Notes: generated from the sequence alone by a model not told the origin. A stretch of 47,682 nucleotides of DNA from an uncultured Erysipelotrichaceae bacterium (GCA_902773675.1 CACYFN010000019.1:1-47682), one strand, 5' to 3'. Positions 7,540 to 17,046 are shown, numbered from the stretch's first letter. Translations and numbers: made by a program.

Positions 7540-9990
7540 ATGTTAGAATTAAAAAAAGTAACTAAGAAGTATAAAACTGGTAATTTAGTACAACTTGCCC
7601 TTAATGATGTAAGTATTAAATTTAGAAATAATGAATTTGTATCCATTTTAGGTCCTAGTGGTAGTGGAAAAACTACATTATTGAATATAATTGGAGGGTT
7701 AGACCAATATACTAGTGGTGATTTAATTATAAATGATAAATCAACAAAAAAATATAAAGATAGAGATTGGGATACTTATCGTAATCATAGAGTAGGTTTT
7801 GTCTTTCAAAGTTATAATTTAATACCCCATCAAACAGCACTATCAAATGTAGAACTAGCCCTAACTTTATCTGGAGTATCAAAAGAAGAAAGAAGAAAAA
7901 GAGCAAAAAAAGCCTTAATTGATGTAGGATTAAAAGATCATATTCATAAAAAACCAAATCAAATGTCAGGTGGACAAATGCAGAGAATTGCGATTGCCAG
8001 AGCTTTAGTAAATGATCCTGATATATTACTTGCTGATGAACCAACTGGAGCACTAGATAGTAAAACAAGTTTACAAATAATGGAGTTACTTTCAAATATT
8101 GCTAAAGATAGATTAGTTATAATGGTTACCCATAATCCCGAATTAGCAACTAAATATTCAAATCGTATTATTAAACTATCCGATGGTAAAGTAATAGATG
8201 ATTCAAATCCCGTAGTAGAAAAAGAAGAAAAAAGATTAGAAACACATAAAAAAAACAAAAAAACATCAATGTCATTTTTAACAGCTTTATCACTTAGTTT
8301 TAATAACTTATTAACAAAAAAAGGTAGAACTATTCTAACATCATTTGCAGGATCTATTGGTATAATTGGAATTGCACTAATACTTTCCATATCAACCGGT
8401 GTAAGAAATTATATAGATAAAGTAGAAAAAGAAACATTATCATCATATCCGATAATGATAGAAGAAAAATCAGTAGATACTACTAGTTTACTATCATCAT
8501 TAATGGGAACTAATAAAAAGAAAGAACATAATAAAGATAAAGTATATACTAATACTATTATGAAAGATATGATTAATACAATGACTAATGAAATTCAAAC
8601 TAATAACTTAGAAGAATTTAAAAAATATATTGAGTCAAGTAATATGAAAGAATATACAACAGATATACAATATACATACAACTTAGATTTACAAATATAT
8701 AAAAATGATCCTAATGAAATTATTCAAGTAAATCCTAATCAAATTTATGAATCAATGGGTGTAGATGGAATGATGGGTCTAAATACTGGATATAGTATGT
8801 TTAAAAGTTATAATAATGTCTTTAAAGAACTTATGAATAATAAAGAATTATTAAAAAATCAATATGATCTACTAGCTGGATCTTGGCCTAAAAATTATAA
8901 CGAAGTAGTATTAATAGTAGACGATAATAATGAAATAAGTGACTATACTTTATATGCTTTAGGACTAAAAGATCAAAATGAAATAAAAGATATCATGACT
9001 AAAGTAATGAATGGAGAAGAAGTAGTATCAGAAGCTAATGAATTTGATTATAAAGATTTATTAAACTTATCATTTAAACTAGTCTTAAATAATAAATATT
9101 ATATTAAAGAAAATGGTATCTGGAAAGATATGTCAAAAGATAATGAATATTTAAAAAAATTAATAGAAAATGGAATAGATATTAATGTAGTAGGAATAAT
9201 TAGACCAAATGAAGAATCAATTACCGAAGAAGAATATGGAAGCATTGGTTATACCTATGAATTAACAAATTATGTCATAAATGAAATAAATAATTCAGAT
9301 ATCGTTAAAGAACAAAAAGATAATCCTAATATAAATATCTTTACAGGTAAAGAATTTAATAATGATGTAGATATCAATTCTTTAATAGATCCAACTTTAT
9401 ATAGTACATTATCACAAGAAGAACTAGTTAACTATATAACAGAATTAAACGAAAGTACAAAAGCAACATATGAAGATAATCTTATTAAATTAGGTTCAGT
9501 TGATATAAATAAACCATTTGGTATAAATATCTATCCAAAAGACTTTGATTCCAAAGAAGAAATATCAGATATGATAGAAAAATACAATCAAGATAAATTA
9601 GACAATAAACAAGATGAATTAGTAATAAGCTATAATGATGTAGTAGGTATGATGTTATCAAGTGTAACTACTATAGTAGATGTAATTAGTTATGTACTTA
9701 TTGCTTTTGTATCAATATCACTAGTAGTATCATCAATCATGATAGGTATAATTACTTATATATCAGTACTAGAAAGAACCAAAGAAATAGGAATATTAAG
9801 AGCTATGGGAGCATCTAAAAAAGATGTATCAAGAGTATTTAAAGCCGAAACATTTATTATTGGATTAATATCAGGATTATTTGGAATAGGATTAACTATT
9901 ATTATAAATATTCCAATCAATATCCTTATAAAATCAATGGTAGGAATATCAGGTATTGCTAAATTACCATTCTGGTTTAATTCCATCTAA
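7540..9990 (+). CDS. ABC transporter ATPase-FtsX permease fusion, C-terminus lost
   Basis: MacB-like fusion of 816 aa. The ATPase is at residues 1 to about 235 (Walker A GPSGSGKTT at 38-46, signature MSGGQMQR from 142, Walker B ILLADEPTGALD). A transmembrane helix lies near 262-285, a large extracytoplasmic domain spans about 290-690, and FtsX helices fall near 705-735 and 755-785. Homologues end with a fourth helix followed by an IPSKMASKKDPVxALRTE-type tail. Here about 20 codons after AKLP are absent and the frame is lost. The tail (SGLIPSKMASKKDPV...) continues in another frame to a stop at 10034-10036. The product probably lacks its last helix and may be inactive. Such proteins export peptides or drugs, or act in envelope stress. 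Confidence 0.85.
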   Translation: MLELKKVTKKYKTGNLVQLALNDVSIKFRNNEFVSILGPSGSGKTTLLNIIGGLDQYTSGDLIINDKSTKKYKDRDWDTYRNHRVGFVFQSYNLIPHQTALSNVELALTLSGVSKEERRKRAKKALIDVGLKDHIHKKPNQMSGGQMQRIAIARALVNDPDILLADEPTGALDSKTSLQIMELLSNIAKDRLVIMVTHNPELATKYSNRIIKLSDGKVIDDSNPVVEKEEKRLETHKKNKKTSMSFLTALSLSFNNLLTKKGRTILTSFAGSIGIIGIALILSISTGVRNYIDKVEKETLSSYPIMIEEKSVDTTSLLSSLMGTNKKKEHNKDKVYTNTIMKDMINTMTNEIQTNNLEEFKKYIESSNMKEYTTDIQYTYNLDLQIYKNDPNEIIQVNPNQIYESMGVDGMMGLNTGYSMFKSYNNVFKELMNNKELLKNQYDLLAGSWPKNYNEVVLIVDDNNEISDYTLYALGLKDQNEIKDIMTKVMNGEEVVSEANEFDYKDLLNLSFKLVLNNKYYIKENGIWKDMSKDNEYLKKLIENGIDINVVGIIRPNEESITEEEYGSIGYTYELTNYVINEINNSDIVKEQKDNPNINIFTGKEFNNDVDINSLIDPTLYSTLSQEELVNYITELNESTKATYEDNLIKLGSVDINKPFGINIYPKDFDSKEEISDMIEKYNQDKLDNKQDELVISYNDVVGMMLSSVTTIVDVISYVLIAFVSISLVVSSIMIGIITYISVLERTKEIGILRAMGASKKDVSRVFKAETFIIGLISGLFGIGLTIIINIPINILIKSMVGISGIAKLPFWFNSI

Positions 9991-10045
9991 AATGGCATCT
10001 AAAAAAGATCCAGTTATAGCTCTTAGAACAGAATAGATATTATAT

Positions 10046-10069
10046 AAAAAGCATATTATTATGCTTTTT
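10046..10069 (+). terminator. Terminator after the ABC-FtsX gene
   Basis: AAAAAGCATA (10046-10055), TTAT loop, TATGCTTTTT (10060-10069), a perfect stem with its T-run. Confidence 0.85.
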
Positions 10070-10104
10070 ATTCATTTTATGTAGATAATATTTTTAAATT
10101 ATTG

Positions 10105-10110
10105 TATAAT
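10105..10110 (+). promoter_or_regulatory. Putative -10 element of the ABC exporter operon
   Basis: TATAAT preceded by TTG, with no good -35. If used, transcription would start near 10117, which excludes the upstream in-frame ATG at 10109 and supports translation from 10181. Confidence 0.5.
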
Positions 10111-10180
10111 GTTAAGTGCTTATAAAATTGTCATATTAAATAAAAATATGTATAAAATTATTTGTAGAAAGAAGGGTATT

Positions 10181-11944
10181 ATGTTTAAATTATTAAAAAA
10201 ATTAGAAGGAAGACATTATAAAATAATACTTATATGTGTAATATTTATTGTATTTCAAGTATGGTTAGATTTAAAACTTCCTGATTTTATGTCTAAAATA
10301 ACAGTATTAATAGAAACAGAAGGAAGTAAAATGTCAGATATATTACTCCAAGGAGTATTTATGTTACTATGTGCTTTAGGTAGTTTAATATCATCATTTA
10401 TAGTGGGATATTTTGCTGCTAAAGTAGCTGCTTCATTTTCTCAAAAAATAAGAAGTGAAGTATTTAATAAAGTTGAAGATTTTTCTATGACAGAAATAAA
10501 ACAATTTTCAACAAGTAGTTTAATAACACGTACAACCAATGATATAACTCAAGTTCAAATGTTACTAGCTATGGGACTTCAAGTATTCATAAAAGCACCT
10601 ATTATGGCGATATGGGCAATAATAAAAATATCTGGTAAAAGCTTTGAATGGAGCTTACTTACTGGTGGAGCAGTATTAGTACTATTAATAGTAGTTGTAA
10701 TAATAGTAGTATTTGCTGTACCTAAATTTAAAAAGATTCAAAACATGATAGATGATATAAATAATATAACTAGAGAAAATTTAACCGGTATTAGAGTAGT
10801 AAGAGCTTTTAATGCAGAAAACTATCAAGAAAATAAATTTGAGAGTGCTAATGAAAAACTAACTAAAACACAATTATTTGTTCAAAGAATAATGGCCGTA
10901 ATGGGACCAACTATGCAATTAATTATGTCAGGACTTAGTTTAGGTATATATTTTATTGGAGCATTTATAATAAATGAAGCAGCCATTCCAGATAGAATAG
11001 GTATATTTAGTGATATGGTAGTATTTTCAAGTTATGCAGTCCAAGTAATTATTTCATTTATGATGTTAATAGTAATATTTATAATCTATCCAAGAGCTAG
11101 TGTATCAGCTAAAAGAATACTAGAAGTATTAGAAACTGAGGAAGTTATTAAAGATGGTAAATTTAATAAAAAGACTACTAAGTTAGTAGGTAGTGTAGAA
11201 TTTAAAAATGTCTCATTTAAATATCCTGATGCCGAAGAATATATGTTAGAAAATATCTCATTCAAAGCAGAAAAAGGAGAAACTATAGCCTTTATAGGTT
11301 CAACAGGTAGTGGTAAATCAACACTAATTAATTTAATACCAAGATTTTATGATGCAACCGATGGAGAAGTATTAGTAGATGGAGTAAATGTTAAAGACTA
11401 TACCCAAGAATCACTTCACAACCTACTAGGCTATATACCACAAAAAGCCGTTATGTTTGATGGATCAGTTTCTTCTAATGTAAGTTATGGATATAATGGT
11501 AAAGCTAAAGCTAGTAAAAGTCAAATAAAAAAAGCTATCGAAGTAGCTCAAGCAACTGATTTTGTAGAAAAAATGGATAAAAAATATGAATCTCATATAG
11601 CCAGAGGTGGTACTAATGTTAGTGGTGGTCAAAAACAAAGATTAGCTATCGCAAGAGCCATAGCTCGTAATCCTGAAATATATATCTTTGATGATTCATT
11701 CTCAGCTCTTGATTATAAAACAGATTATATATTAAGAAAAGAATTAAAAAAATATACTAAAGATGCAACTACATTAATAGTAGCTCAAAGAATAGGAACT
11801 ATAAAAAATGCTGATAAAATAATAGTACTTGATAATGGAAAAATGGTTGGAATGGGAACACATAAAGAATTACTTGAAAATTGTGAAGTATATAAAGAAA
11901 TAGCATATTCACAACTTAGTAAGGAGGAATTAGCTAATGCATAA
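10181..11944 (+). CDS. Heterodimeric ABC exporter subunit with degenerate ATP site
   Basis: Type IV half-transporter of 587 aa: an N-terminal six-helix exporter domain (residues about 15-310) and an ATPase domain (about 345-587). Walker A is STGSGKST and the signature is NVSGGQKQR. The Walker B ends in D rather than the catalytic E (IFDDSFSALD) and the H-loop histidine is Q (IVAQRI). That pattern belongs to the degenerate-site subunit of LmrCD/TM287-288/BmrCD-type exporters. The ATG at 10181 with AAGAAGGG upstream is chosen over the ATG at 10109. Its end overlaps the partner gene by 8 nt. Likely substrates are drugs, lipids or peptides, not predictable here. Confidence 0.9.
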   Translation: MFKLLKKLEGRHYKIILICVIFIVFQVWLDLKLPDFMSKITVLIETEGSKMSDILLQGVFMLLCALGSLISSFIVGYFAAKVAASFSQKIRSEVFNKVEDFSMTEIKQFSTSSLITRTTNDITQVQMLLAMGLQVFIKAPIMAIWAIIKISGKSFEWSLLTGGAVLVLLIVVVIIVVFAVPKFKKIQNMIDDINNITRENLTGIRVVRAFNAENYQENKFESANEKLTKTQLFVQRIMAVMGPTMQLIMSGLSLGIYFIGAFIINEAAIPDRIGIFSDMVVFSSYAVQVIISFMMLIVIFIIYPRASVSAKRILEVLETEEVIKDGKFNKKTTKLVGSVEFKNVSFKYPDAEEYMLENISFKAEKGETIAFIGSTGSGKSTLINLIPRFYDATDGEVLVDGVNVKDYTQESLHNLLGYIPQKAVMFDGSVSSNVSYGYNGKAKASKSQIKKAIEVAQATDFVEKMDKKYESHIARGGTNVSGGQKQRLAIARAIARNPEIYIFDDSFSALDYKTDYILRKELKKYTKDATTLIVAQRIGTIKNADKIIVLDNGKMVGMGTHKELLENCEVYKEIAYSQLSKEELANA

Positions 11945-13718
11945 TAGACATAATAAAAATAATGAAAAAGCTAAAGACTTTAAAGGATCAATACAAAAAC
12001 TAGTTAAATATTGTAAACCATTAATGCCAATAATTATTATATCAATTATTCTAGCTTTTCTAAGTTCTATTCTATCCATAATAGGACCAGATAAACTAAA
12101 AGATATGACTAATGAAATAACTTTAGGACTAATGAGTAAAATTAATTTAGATAAAGTAAAAAATATTGGATTATTACTAATAATATTCTATTCATCAAGT
12201 TTTATCTTTAATTATTTTCAAGGTTTCCTAATGGCAACAGTAACTCAAAAATTCTCTAAAAAATTAAGAGGAGAAATAAGTATTAAAATAAATAAATTGC
12301 CTTTAAAATATTTTGATAAAAATAGTTATGGAGATATCCTATCAAGAGTAACCAACGATGTAGATACACTAGGTCAAACAATGAATCAAAGCATTGGAAC
12401 ACTTGTATCATCAGTAACAATGTTTATAGGATCACTTGTTATGATGTTTTATACAAATTGGTTAATGGCAATAACAGCTATAATTGCAACAATTATTGGA
12501 TTTGCCCTAATGGCAGTAATACTAGCTAAATCACAAAAATACTTTAATGCCCAACAAAAACAACTAGGAATACTTAATGGACACATTGAAGAAATGTATT
12601 CTGGACATAATGTTGTAAAAGCATATAATGGAACAAATGAATCCAAAAAGAAATTTAATGAATACAATAATGCCTTATATGAAAGTGCATGGAAAAGCCA
12701 ATTCTTATCAGGACTTATGCCAGTTATAATGGGATTTATTGGCAACTTTGGATATGTATGTGTATGTATAGTAGGAGCAATGCTTACAATGAACTCAAGT
12801 ATTTCTATAGGAGTAATAGTAGCATTCATGATTTATATTAGACTATTTACAAATCCACTATCTCAAATAGCTCAAGCCATGACTAGTTTACAATCAGCAG
12901 CTGCTGCATCAGAACGTGTATTTGAATTCTTAGATGAAGAAGAATTAATAGATGAATCAAATAAAACCAAAGTATTAAGTAAAGATGAAGTAAAAGGAAA
13001 TATCACTTTTGAACATGTTAAATTTGGTTATGATGAAGATAAATTAATCATAAAAGACTTTAGCGCTAAAGCTAAATCTGGTGAAAAAATAGCTATAGTA
13101 GGTCCTACCGGAGCAGGAAAAACAACTATGGTAAATCTCCTTATGCGATTCTATGAAATAAATAGTGGGGATATATTAATAGATGGAGTATCAACTAAAG
13201 ATTTAACAAGAGAAAATATTCACAAATTATTCTGTATGGTACTTCAAGATACTTGGTTATTTAATGGTACCATAAAAGATAATATTATTTATAATAATCC
13301 TAATGTAACATTAGATGAAGTAAAAGAAGCTTGTAAAACAGTAGGACTAGATCACTTTATAAAAACATTACCACATGGATATGATACTAAAATAGGGGAT
13401 ACAGATTCACTATCAAGTGGTCAAAAACAATTATTAACCATAGCTCGTGGTATGATAGAAAATGCACCATTCTTAATACTAGATGAAGCAACTAGTAGTG
13501 TAGATACAAGAACAGAAGAATTAGTCCAAAAAGCTATGGATAAACTAATGCATGGAAGAACCTCATTTATCATCGCTCATAGATTATCAACAATTAAAAA
13601 CGCAGATTTAATTCTTGTTATGAAAGATGGTAATATCATAGAACAAGGAAACCACAATGAACTAATTAAGAAAAATGGTTTCTATGCAGAACTATATAAT
13701 TCCCAATTTCAAAATTAA
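11937..13718 (+). CDS. Heterodimeric ABC exporter subunit with catalytic ATP site
   Basis: Partner half-transporter (593 aa) with an N-terminal exporter domain (residues about 30-330) and an ATPase with Walker A GPTGAGKTT, catalytic Walker B (LILDEATSSVD) and H-loop IIAHRL intact. Its signature is SLSSGQKQ instead of LSGGQ. That complements the first subunit, whose Walker B and H-loop are degenerate, so the heterodimer would have one canonical and one degenerate site. AAGGAGG in the end of the upstream gene serves as ribosome site. Confidence 0.92.
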   Translation: MHNRHNKNNEKAKDFKGSIQKLVKYCKPLMPIIIISIILAFLSSILSIIGPDKLKDMTNEITLGLMSKINLDKVKNIGLLLIIFYSSSFIFNYFQGFLMATVTQKFSKKLRGEISIKINKLPLKYFDKNSYGDILSRVTNDVDTLGQTMNQSIGTLVSSVTMFIGSLVMMFYTNWLMAITAIIATIIGFALMAVILAKSQKYFNAQQKQLGILNGHIEEMYSGHNVVKAYNGTNESKKKFNEYNNALYESAWKSQFLSGLMPVIMGFIGNFGYVCVCIVGAMLTMNSSISIGVIVAFMIYIRLFTNPLSQIAQAMTSLQSAAAASERVFEFLDEEELIDESNKTKVLSKDEVKGNITFEHVKFGYDEDKLIIKDFSAKAKSGEKIAIVGPTGAGKTTMVNLLMRFYEINSGDILIDGVSTKDLTRENIHKLFCMVLQDTWLFNGTIKDNIIYNNPNVTLDEVKEACKTVGLDHFIKTLPHGYDTKIGDTDSLSSGQKQLLTIARGMIENAPFLILDEATSSVDTRTEELVQKAMDKLMHGRTSFIIAHRLSTIKNADLILVMKDGNIIEQGNHNELIKKNGFYAELYNSQFQN

Positions 13719-13725
13719 TATAACT

Positions 13726-13760
13726 AAAAAGATACTTAGAATAATTCTAAATATCTTTTT
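13726..13760. terminator. Bidirectional terminator between the exporter and the toxin gene
   Basis: AAAAAGATA-C-TTAGAA / TTCTAA-A-TATCTTTTT with a TAA loop and one mismatch. A-rich and T-rich flanks let it serve both convergent genes. A near-identical hairpin occurs at 14484-14521. Confidence 0.8.
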
Positions 13761-13762
13761 TT

Positions 13763-14068
13763 CTAATTAAATAAGTCACTATGTGAACCAGTCGCAACTA
13801 AAACTAAAACTAATTTATTATCAACGTACTTGTAAACAAGTAACCAATCAGGCTTAACATGACATTCACAGCAATCTTTATAAGTTTTATCATTAATTAA
13901 ATTATGATTTTTATATTTTGGATCTAATACTTCTAAATTAGCTAATTTACCAATTATTTCTATTAACTCATCTAAATCTTTATTTTGTTTTACTAACTTT
14001 TTTAACTGTTTATTAAAAATAGAAGTTGTCTTTATTTCACAGATTGTATTTTCTAGACTAATCTTCAT
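13763..14068 (-). CDS. YafQ/RelE-type mRNA interferase toxin
   Basis: A 101-aa basic protein with the YafQ pattern: KQLKKLVKQNKDLDEL, the L..LD..Y.NH.L.. segment, then the CCECHVKPDWLLVYKY strand region and the C-terminal ATGSHSDLF with the histidine expected near the active site. Such toxins cleave mRNA at the ribosome and are neutralised by the upstream antitoxin. The start overlaps the antitoxin stop by 11 nt, so translation is probably coupled. Confidence 0.85.
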   Translation of the reverse strand: MKISLENTICEIKTTSIFNKQLKKLVKQNKDLDELIEIIGKLANLEVLDPKYKNHNLINDKTYKDCCECHVKPDWLLVYKYVDNKLVLVLVATGSHSDLFN

Positions 14069-14345
14069 TTATTATATCCTCAATCATTTGATTAACATTA
14101 TGATAACCTTTAACATCTATTTTACCAGTTGCTATTTTATCTCCTTCTTCCAATGCTTCCAATAATTCTTTCTTTGGTTTAGGATTAGTTACTTCAAAAG
14201 GAAGACCATCACGTTTTATTACTTGTTTAATAGCCATATTAATAAATGTACTCATATTAATTCCTAAATCTTTTAATATATTTGTAGCTTGTTCTTTATC
14301 TCTAGCATCAACTTGAACATTAATTGCACTCATTAAATTTTCCAT
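14058..14345 (-). CDS. RelB/DinJ-type antitoxin
   Basis: A 95-aa protein with an N-terminal ribbon-helix-helix (INVQVDARDKEQATNILKDLG, then INMSTFINMAIKQV) that binds operator DNA as a dimer. The acidic C-terminal part would wrap the toxin. The ATG at 14345 is chosen because GAGGTG is correctly spaced from it; the in-frame upstream start at 14378 lies inside the promoter. Cotranscribed with the yafQ-like gene. Confidence 0.85.
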   Translation of the reverse strand: MENLMSAINVQVDARDKEQATNILKDLGINMSTFINMAIKQVIKRDGLPFEVTNPKPKKELLEALEEGDKIATGKIDVKGYHNVNQMIEDIINED

Positions 14346-14367
14346 CAGTAACACCTCTTTCTTTACT

Positions 14368-14397
14368 AATATTATCACTTAATATTTAAAATGTCAA
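14368..14397 (-). promoter_or_regulatory. Toxin-antitoxin promoter with operator dyad
   Basis: On the minus strand: TTGACA (14397-14392), 17 bp, TAATAT (14374-14369). An inverted repeat AATATTA / TAATATT (14368-14374 and 14380-14386, 5-nt spacer) covers the -10, as expected for RelB autorepression. Confidence 0.82.
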
Positions 14398-14483
14398 CAT
14401 AATAACAACATAATTCTACAAAACAACTACATAACGTAATAATATCTTATTACATAATTTATAATTTATTCATTTTTGATGAT

Positions 14484-14521
14484 AAAAAAAGATACTTAGA
14501 ATAATCTAAATATCTTTTTTT
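14484..14521. terminator. Terminator after the small gene, copy of 13726-13760
   Basis: AAAAAAGATA-C-TTAGA, ATAA loop, TCTAA-A-TATCTTTTTT. It overlaps the stop codon of the minus-strand gene 14506-14697. The stem sequence is nearly the same as the terminator 760 bp away. Confidence 0.75.
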
Positions 14522-14697
14522 AATTTCTTTACTTTATTTCTCGATTTATCTAACCAACTTAAATCTAAATCATCTAAACTAATCTCTTGATAGCTTCTTC
14601 TATTATGATCTACAAATGTTGATTTTTCTTTTATTGTATCTTTTATCCTAACTTTTGGAAGCATAAATGGTTTTTCATTGTATGAATTATATTTCAT
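14506..14697 (-). CDS. Small basic protein, unknown
   Basis: A 63-aa protein with a good AGGTGA ribosome site, rich in lysine and arginine, with a central DDLDLSWLDKS motif. No membrane segment or signal peptide is visible. It follows the lysozyme gene by 46 nt on the same strand and ends in a terminator, so it is probably the last gene of that transcript. I do not recognise the family. Confidence 0.55.
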   Translation of the reverse strand: MKYNSYNEKPFMLPKVRIKDTIKEKSTFVDHNRRSYQEISLDDLDLSWLDKSRNKVKKLKKDI

Positions 14698-14743
14698 TAT
14701 GTCACCTCAAGAAAATTATATACTATTTATAATTAAATATCAA

Positions 14744-15679
14744 TTATAATTTAAGTATTTGCCCAACATATATTTTATTAGGGTTATCACCAATAATATC
14801 TTTATTTTTATTATATAAGTCAATCCATTTCATATTATATTTTTTAGCAATACTACTTAAAGTATCACCAGCTTTAACAGCATAAGTTTTATTACTCAAT
14901 ATTTCATTAACCTTATCTTGGACTTCTTTATAATTATATCCAGCCTCAGTTAATTTTTTATATCTAATATGACCATTACCCCATAAACCATCTATAACTT
15001 CTTTAGCAATTTCATCTATACTTTTTAAATTAAATCCATTTAATTTTTTATTTTTCATAATACTAGGATAATCATAATAAGCATAATCCTGATCAACTAC
15101 CATACCACATATTTTATTACTTCTAATTTTATTAGTCTCACCACCAAATTGCCATATACCACATACCGGACTTTCTGGTTTATTATATCCCCAATTAGCA
15201 ATCCATTTATCATATCTATTCAATTTATCAGTATCAATATAATTTTTAAACCAATTACTATTAGCATATATACATACATAATATTTCTTACTTTCTAAAT
15301 ATTCACAAAAACCCTTTATAGCTTCCGTTACCTTATCACGACCAGCTTTAGATTGATAATAACTATCTTCAACATCAATCGCAATAGGATATTCAAATAA
15401 CTTATCCTTTAGGCAATTATTATACATAAATTCAGCTTCATTTCTACCTTGTTCATAAGTAGTAGCACGAGAAAACCAATAAGCACCAACCATTAAATTA
15501 TTATCTTTACAATTCTTATAATGCTTAAAAAAACAATCATCAATCCTTTTACTAATACCATCACTATAACCTGTATATCCAGCTCTAATCATTACAAAAT
15601 TAACACCCTCATCTTTAACTTTCTTTAAATCAATATCACTTTGATATGAACTAATATCAATACCAAATACCTTATCCAT
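14744..15679 (-). CDS. GH25 lysozyme with Cpl-7 and LysM repeats (endolysin-like)
   Basis: A 311-aa muramidase. The GH25 barrel is at residues about 4-212 (FGIDISSYQ at 5-13, MIRAGYTG, catalytic-type IDVED with D102 and E104, and IWQFGG). A Cpl-7 cell-wall-binding repeat is at 219-262 (IDEIAKEVIDGLWGNG...AGY) and a LysM domain at 265-311 (YAVKAGDTLSSIAKKY). It has no signal peptide, as in phage endolysins that depend on a holin, and the gene overlaps a holin-like gene by 8 nt. The ATG at 15679 with GGAGGTGG is chosen over the TTG at 15694. Confidence 0.92.
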   Translation of the reverse strand: MDKVFGIDISSYQSDIDLKKVKDEGVNFVMIRAGYTGYSDGISKRIDDCFFKHYKNCKDNNLMVGAYWFSRATTYEQGRNEAEFMYNNCLKDKLFEYPIAIDVEDSYYQSKAGRDKVTEAIKGFCEYLESKKYYVCIYANSNWFKNYIDTDKLNRYDKWIANWGYNKPESPVCGIWQFGGETNKIRSNKICGMVVDQDYAYYDYPSIMKNKKLNGFNLKSIDEIAKEVIDGLWGNGHIRYKKLTEAGYNYKEVQDKVNEILSNKTYAVKAGDTLSSIAKKYNMKWIDLYNKNKDIIGDNPNKIYVGQILKL

Positions 15680-15884
15680 CAATACCACCTCCAATTCTTT
15701 TTTGAATTACATTTAATACAGCAGAAATACCCATAGCCAGTCCCCCTATAAGAGTAGTTTTAATAATATGAGTACCTTTAAAATTATTAATATCTTGTAA
15801 AACAACAATTAAAGATGCAATAAAACCTTCAATAAAAGATTTAATTAATTTACCAATAAATTTATCATTTAATACTTTCTTCAT
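15672..15884 (-). CDS. Holin-like small membrane protein
   Basis: A 70-aa protein with a basic start (MKKVLNDKFIGKLIK), hydrophobic helix about 16-32, a short polar turn (INNFKGTH) and second helix about 40-59, then a basic/glycine tail. Size, two-helix topology, and direct 8-nt overlap with an endolysin gene are the classic holin-lysin arrangement. GGAGGT precedes the ATG. Sequence alone does not prove pore formation. Confidence 0.7.
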   Translation of the reverse strand: MKKVLNDKFIGKLIKSFIEGFIASLIVVLQDINNFKGTHIIKTTLIGGLAMGISAVLNVIQKRIGGGIDG

Positions 15885-15948
15885 ATCATACCTCCTATAA
15901 TAATATATGAAATAAAATTATTTACAAATAAACCTATTATACTAATAA

Positions 15949-15968
15949 AAACTAGTTTTCACTAGTTT
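15949..15968 (-). terminator. Hairpin at the end of the glycosyltransferase gene
   Basis: On the minus strand AAACTAGT-GAAA-ACTAGTTT followed by TTATT. It overlaps the gtf stop. A TATAAT follows at 15941-15936, so the holin-lysozyme pair may be separately transcribed; no good -35 is seen. Confidence 0.5.
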
Positions 15969-17046
15969 CTTTTAATTTCTTTTCAATTAGATTTTTGTTA
16001 TTAATTAATCTCTCATTATCAGGACTTAAATTTATAGCTTTATTAATATATATTAAAGATAAATCAAATTCATTATTATTATAATAATATAAAGATAATA
16101 AATCATAAATAGTATGATCAAAACTAAATGGTTCATTAATATAAGTCTTTGGATGCTTCTTAATCTTCAAAGCCCCCATACAGCACTTAAATACTTCATC
16201 CCAGTTTTTTAATTGATATTCTAAAATTGCTTTTTCAACATATGCATCCCTTAAATAAGGAGCCTCTAATATAGCTTTATCAAGCCACATTCTAGCTTCA
16301 TAATATCTACCCAAATTAGTATAACTTCTAGCAATAAACCTCATTGATGCACATCTTTCATCCTTCCATGTCGCACTTTCTAAATTTAAATGCTTAATTA
16401 AAGTATCAATACATTCATTCCATTTATGATAAAACATATATTCCCTTCCTAAATAATGCATATTCCTATCATCATTAGGGTTCTCCCTAACAGATAACTC
16501 AAGTAGTGGTAGATAACTACTTCTTGATTTAGTACTATCTGGATAATGATTTAAAGTTATTAAATCCGTTACCTTTTTATTTTCAATATCATTTCCTGTA
16601 TAAGTTAATACCTCATGTACCGGATGAGTCCATTTATAATTTTTTCTTGTATGAATTTTTTCAATGTAAAAATTAACTATAGGCTTATCATCCTTATCTA
16701 ATGACCAATTATAATTATACATTAATCTATCAGTATCATTATCCCAAATACTTTCAAGTTTTTCTCTCCAACCACAAACAAACACTTCATCTAAATCAGT
16801 ACATACACATATATCATAATCATCTGGTACCATGTCTAATGACTCATTACGTGCAACATCAAATCTCCAAGGATCAATTATCTCTTGTTTAACATTAACA
16901 CCTAATTTTTTTAATTTATTTACAGTATTATCTGTACTTCCAGTATCAAGAACAAATATTTGATCAGCTTCCTTCATAGAATCATACCATCTATCAACAA
17001 ATTTTTCTTCATTTTTGCATATAGCATATACACATACTTTATACAT
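15952..17046 (-). CDS. GT2 glycosyltransferase with C-terminal TPR repeats
   Basis: A 364-aa protein. The GT-A domain is at residues about 1-200 (VYAICKNEEKF, LDTGSTDNT at 33-41, D-x-D metal motif in CTDLDEVF with D84 and D86, and a WTHPVHEVL acceptor-side motif). Residues about 205-360 are TPR-type helical repeats. The same architecture occurs in SunS-like and phage/gut-bacterial protein glycosyltransferases. It lies directly behind three collagen-like genes rich in Thr, a common O-glycosylation substrate, so modifying those proteins is the likely job (inference). Confidence 0.88.
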   Translation of the reverse strand: MYKVCVYAICKNEEKFVDRWYDSMKEADQIFVLDTGSTDNTVNKLKKLGVNVKQEIIDPWRFDVARNESLDMVPDDYDICVCTDLDEVFVCGWREKLESIWDNDTDRLMYNYNWSLDKDDKPIVNFYIEKIHTRKNYKWTHPVHEVLTYTGNDIENKKVTDLITLNHYPDSTKSRSSYLPLLELSVRENPNDDRNMHYLGREYMFYHKWNECIDTLIKHLNLESATWKDERCASMRFIARSYTNLGRYYEARMWLDKAILEAPYLRDAYVEKAILEYQLKNWDEVFKCCMGALKIKKHPKTYINEPFSFDHTIYDLLSLYYYNNNEFDLSLIYINKAINLSPDNERLINNKNLIEKKLKETSEN

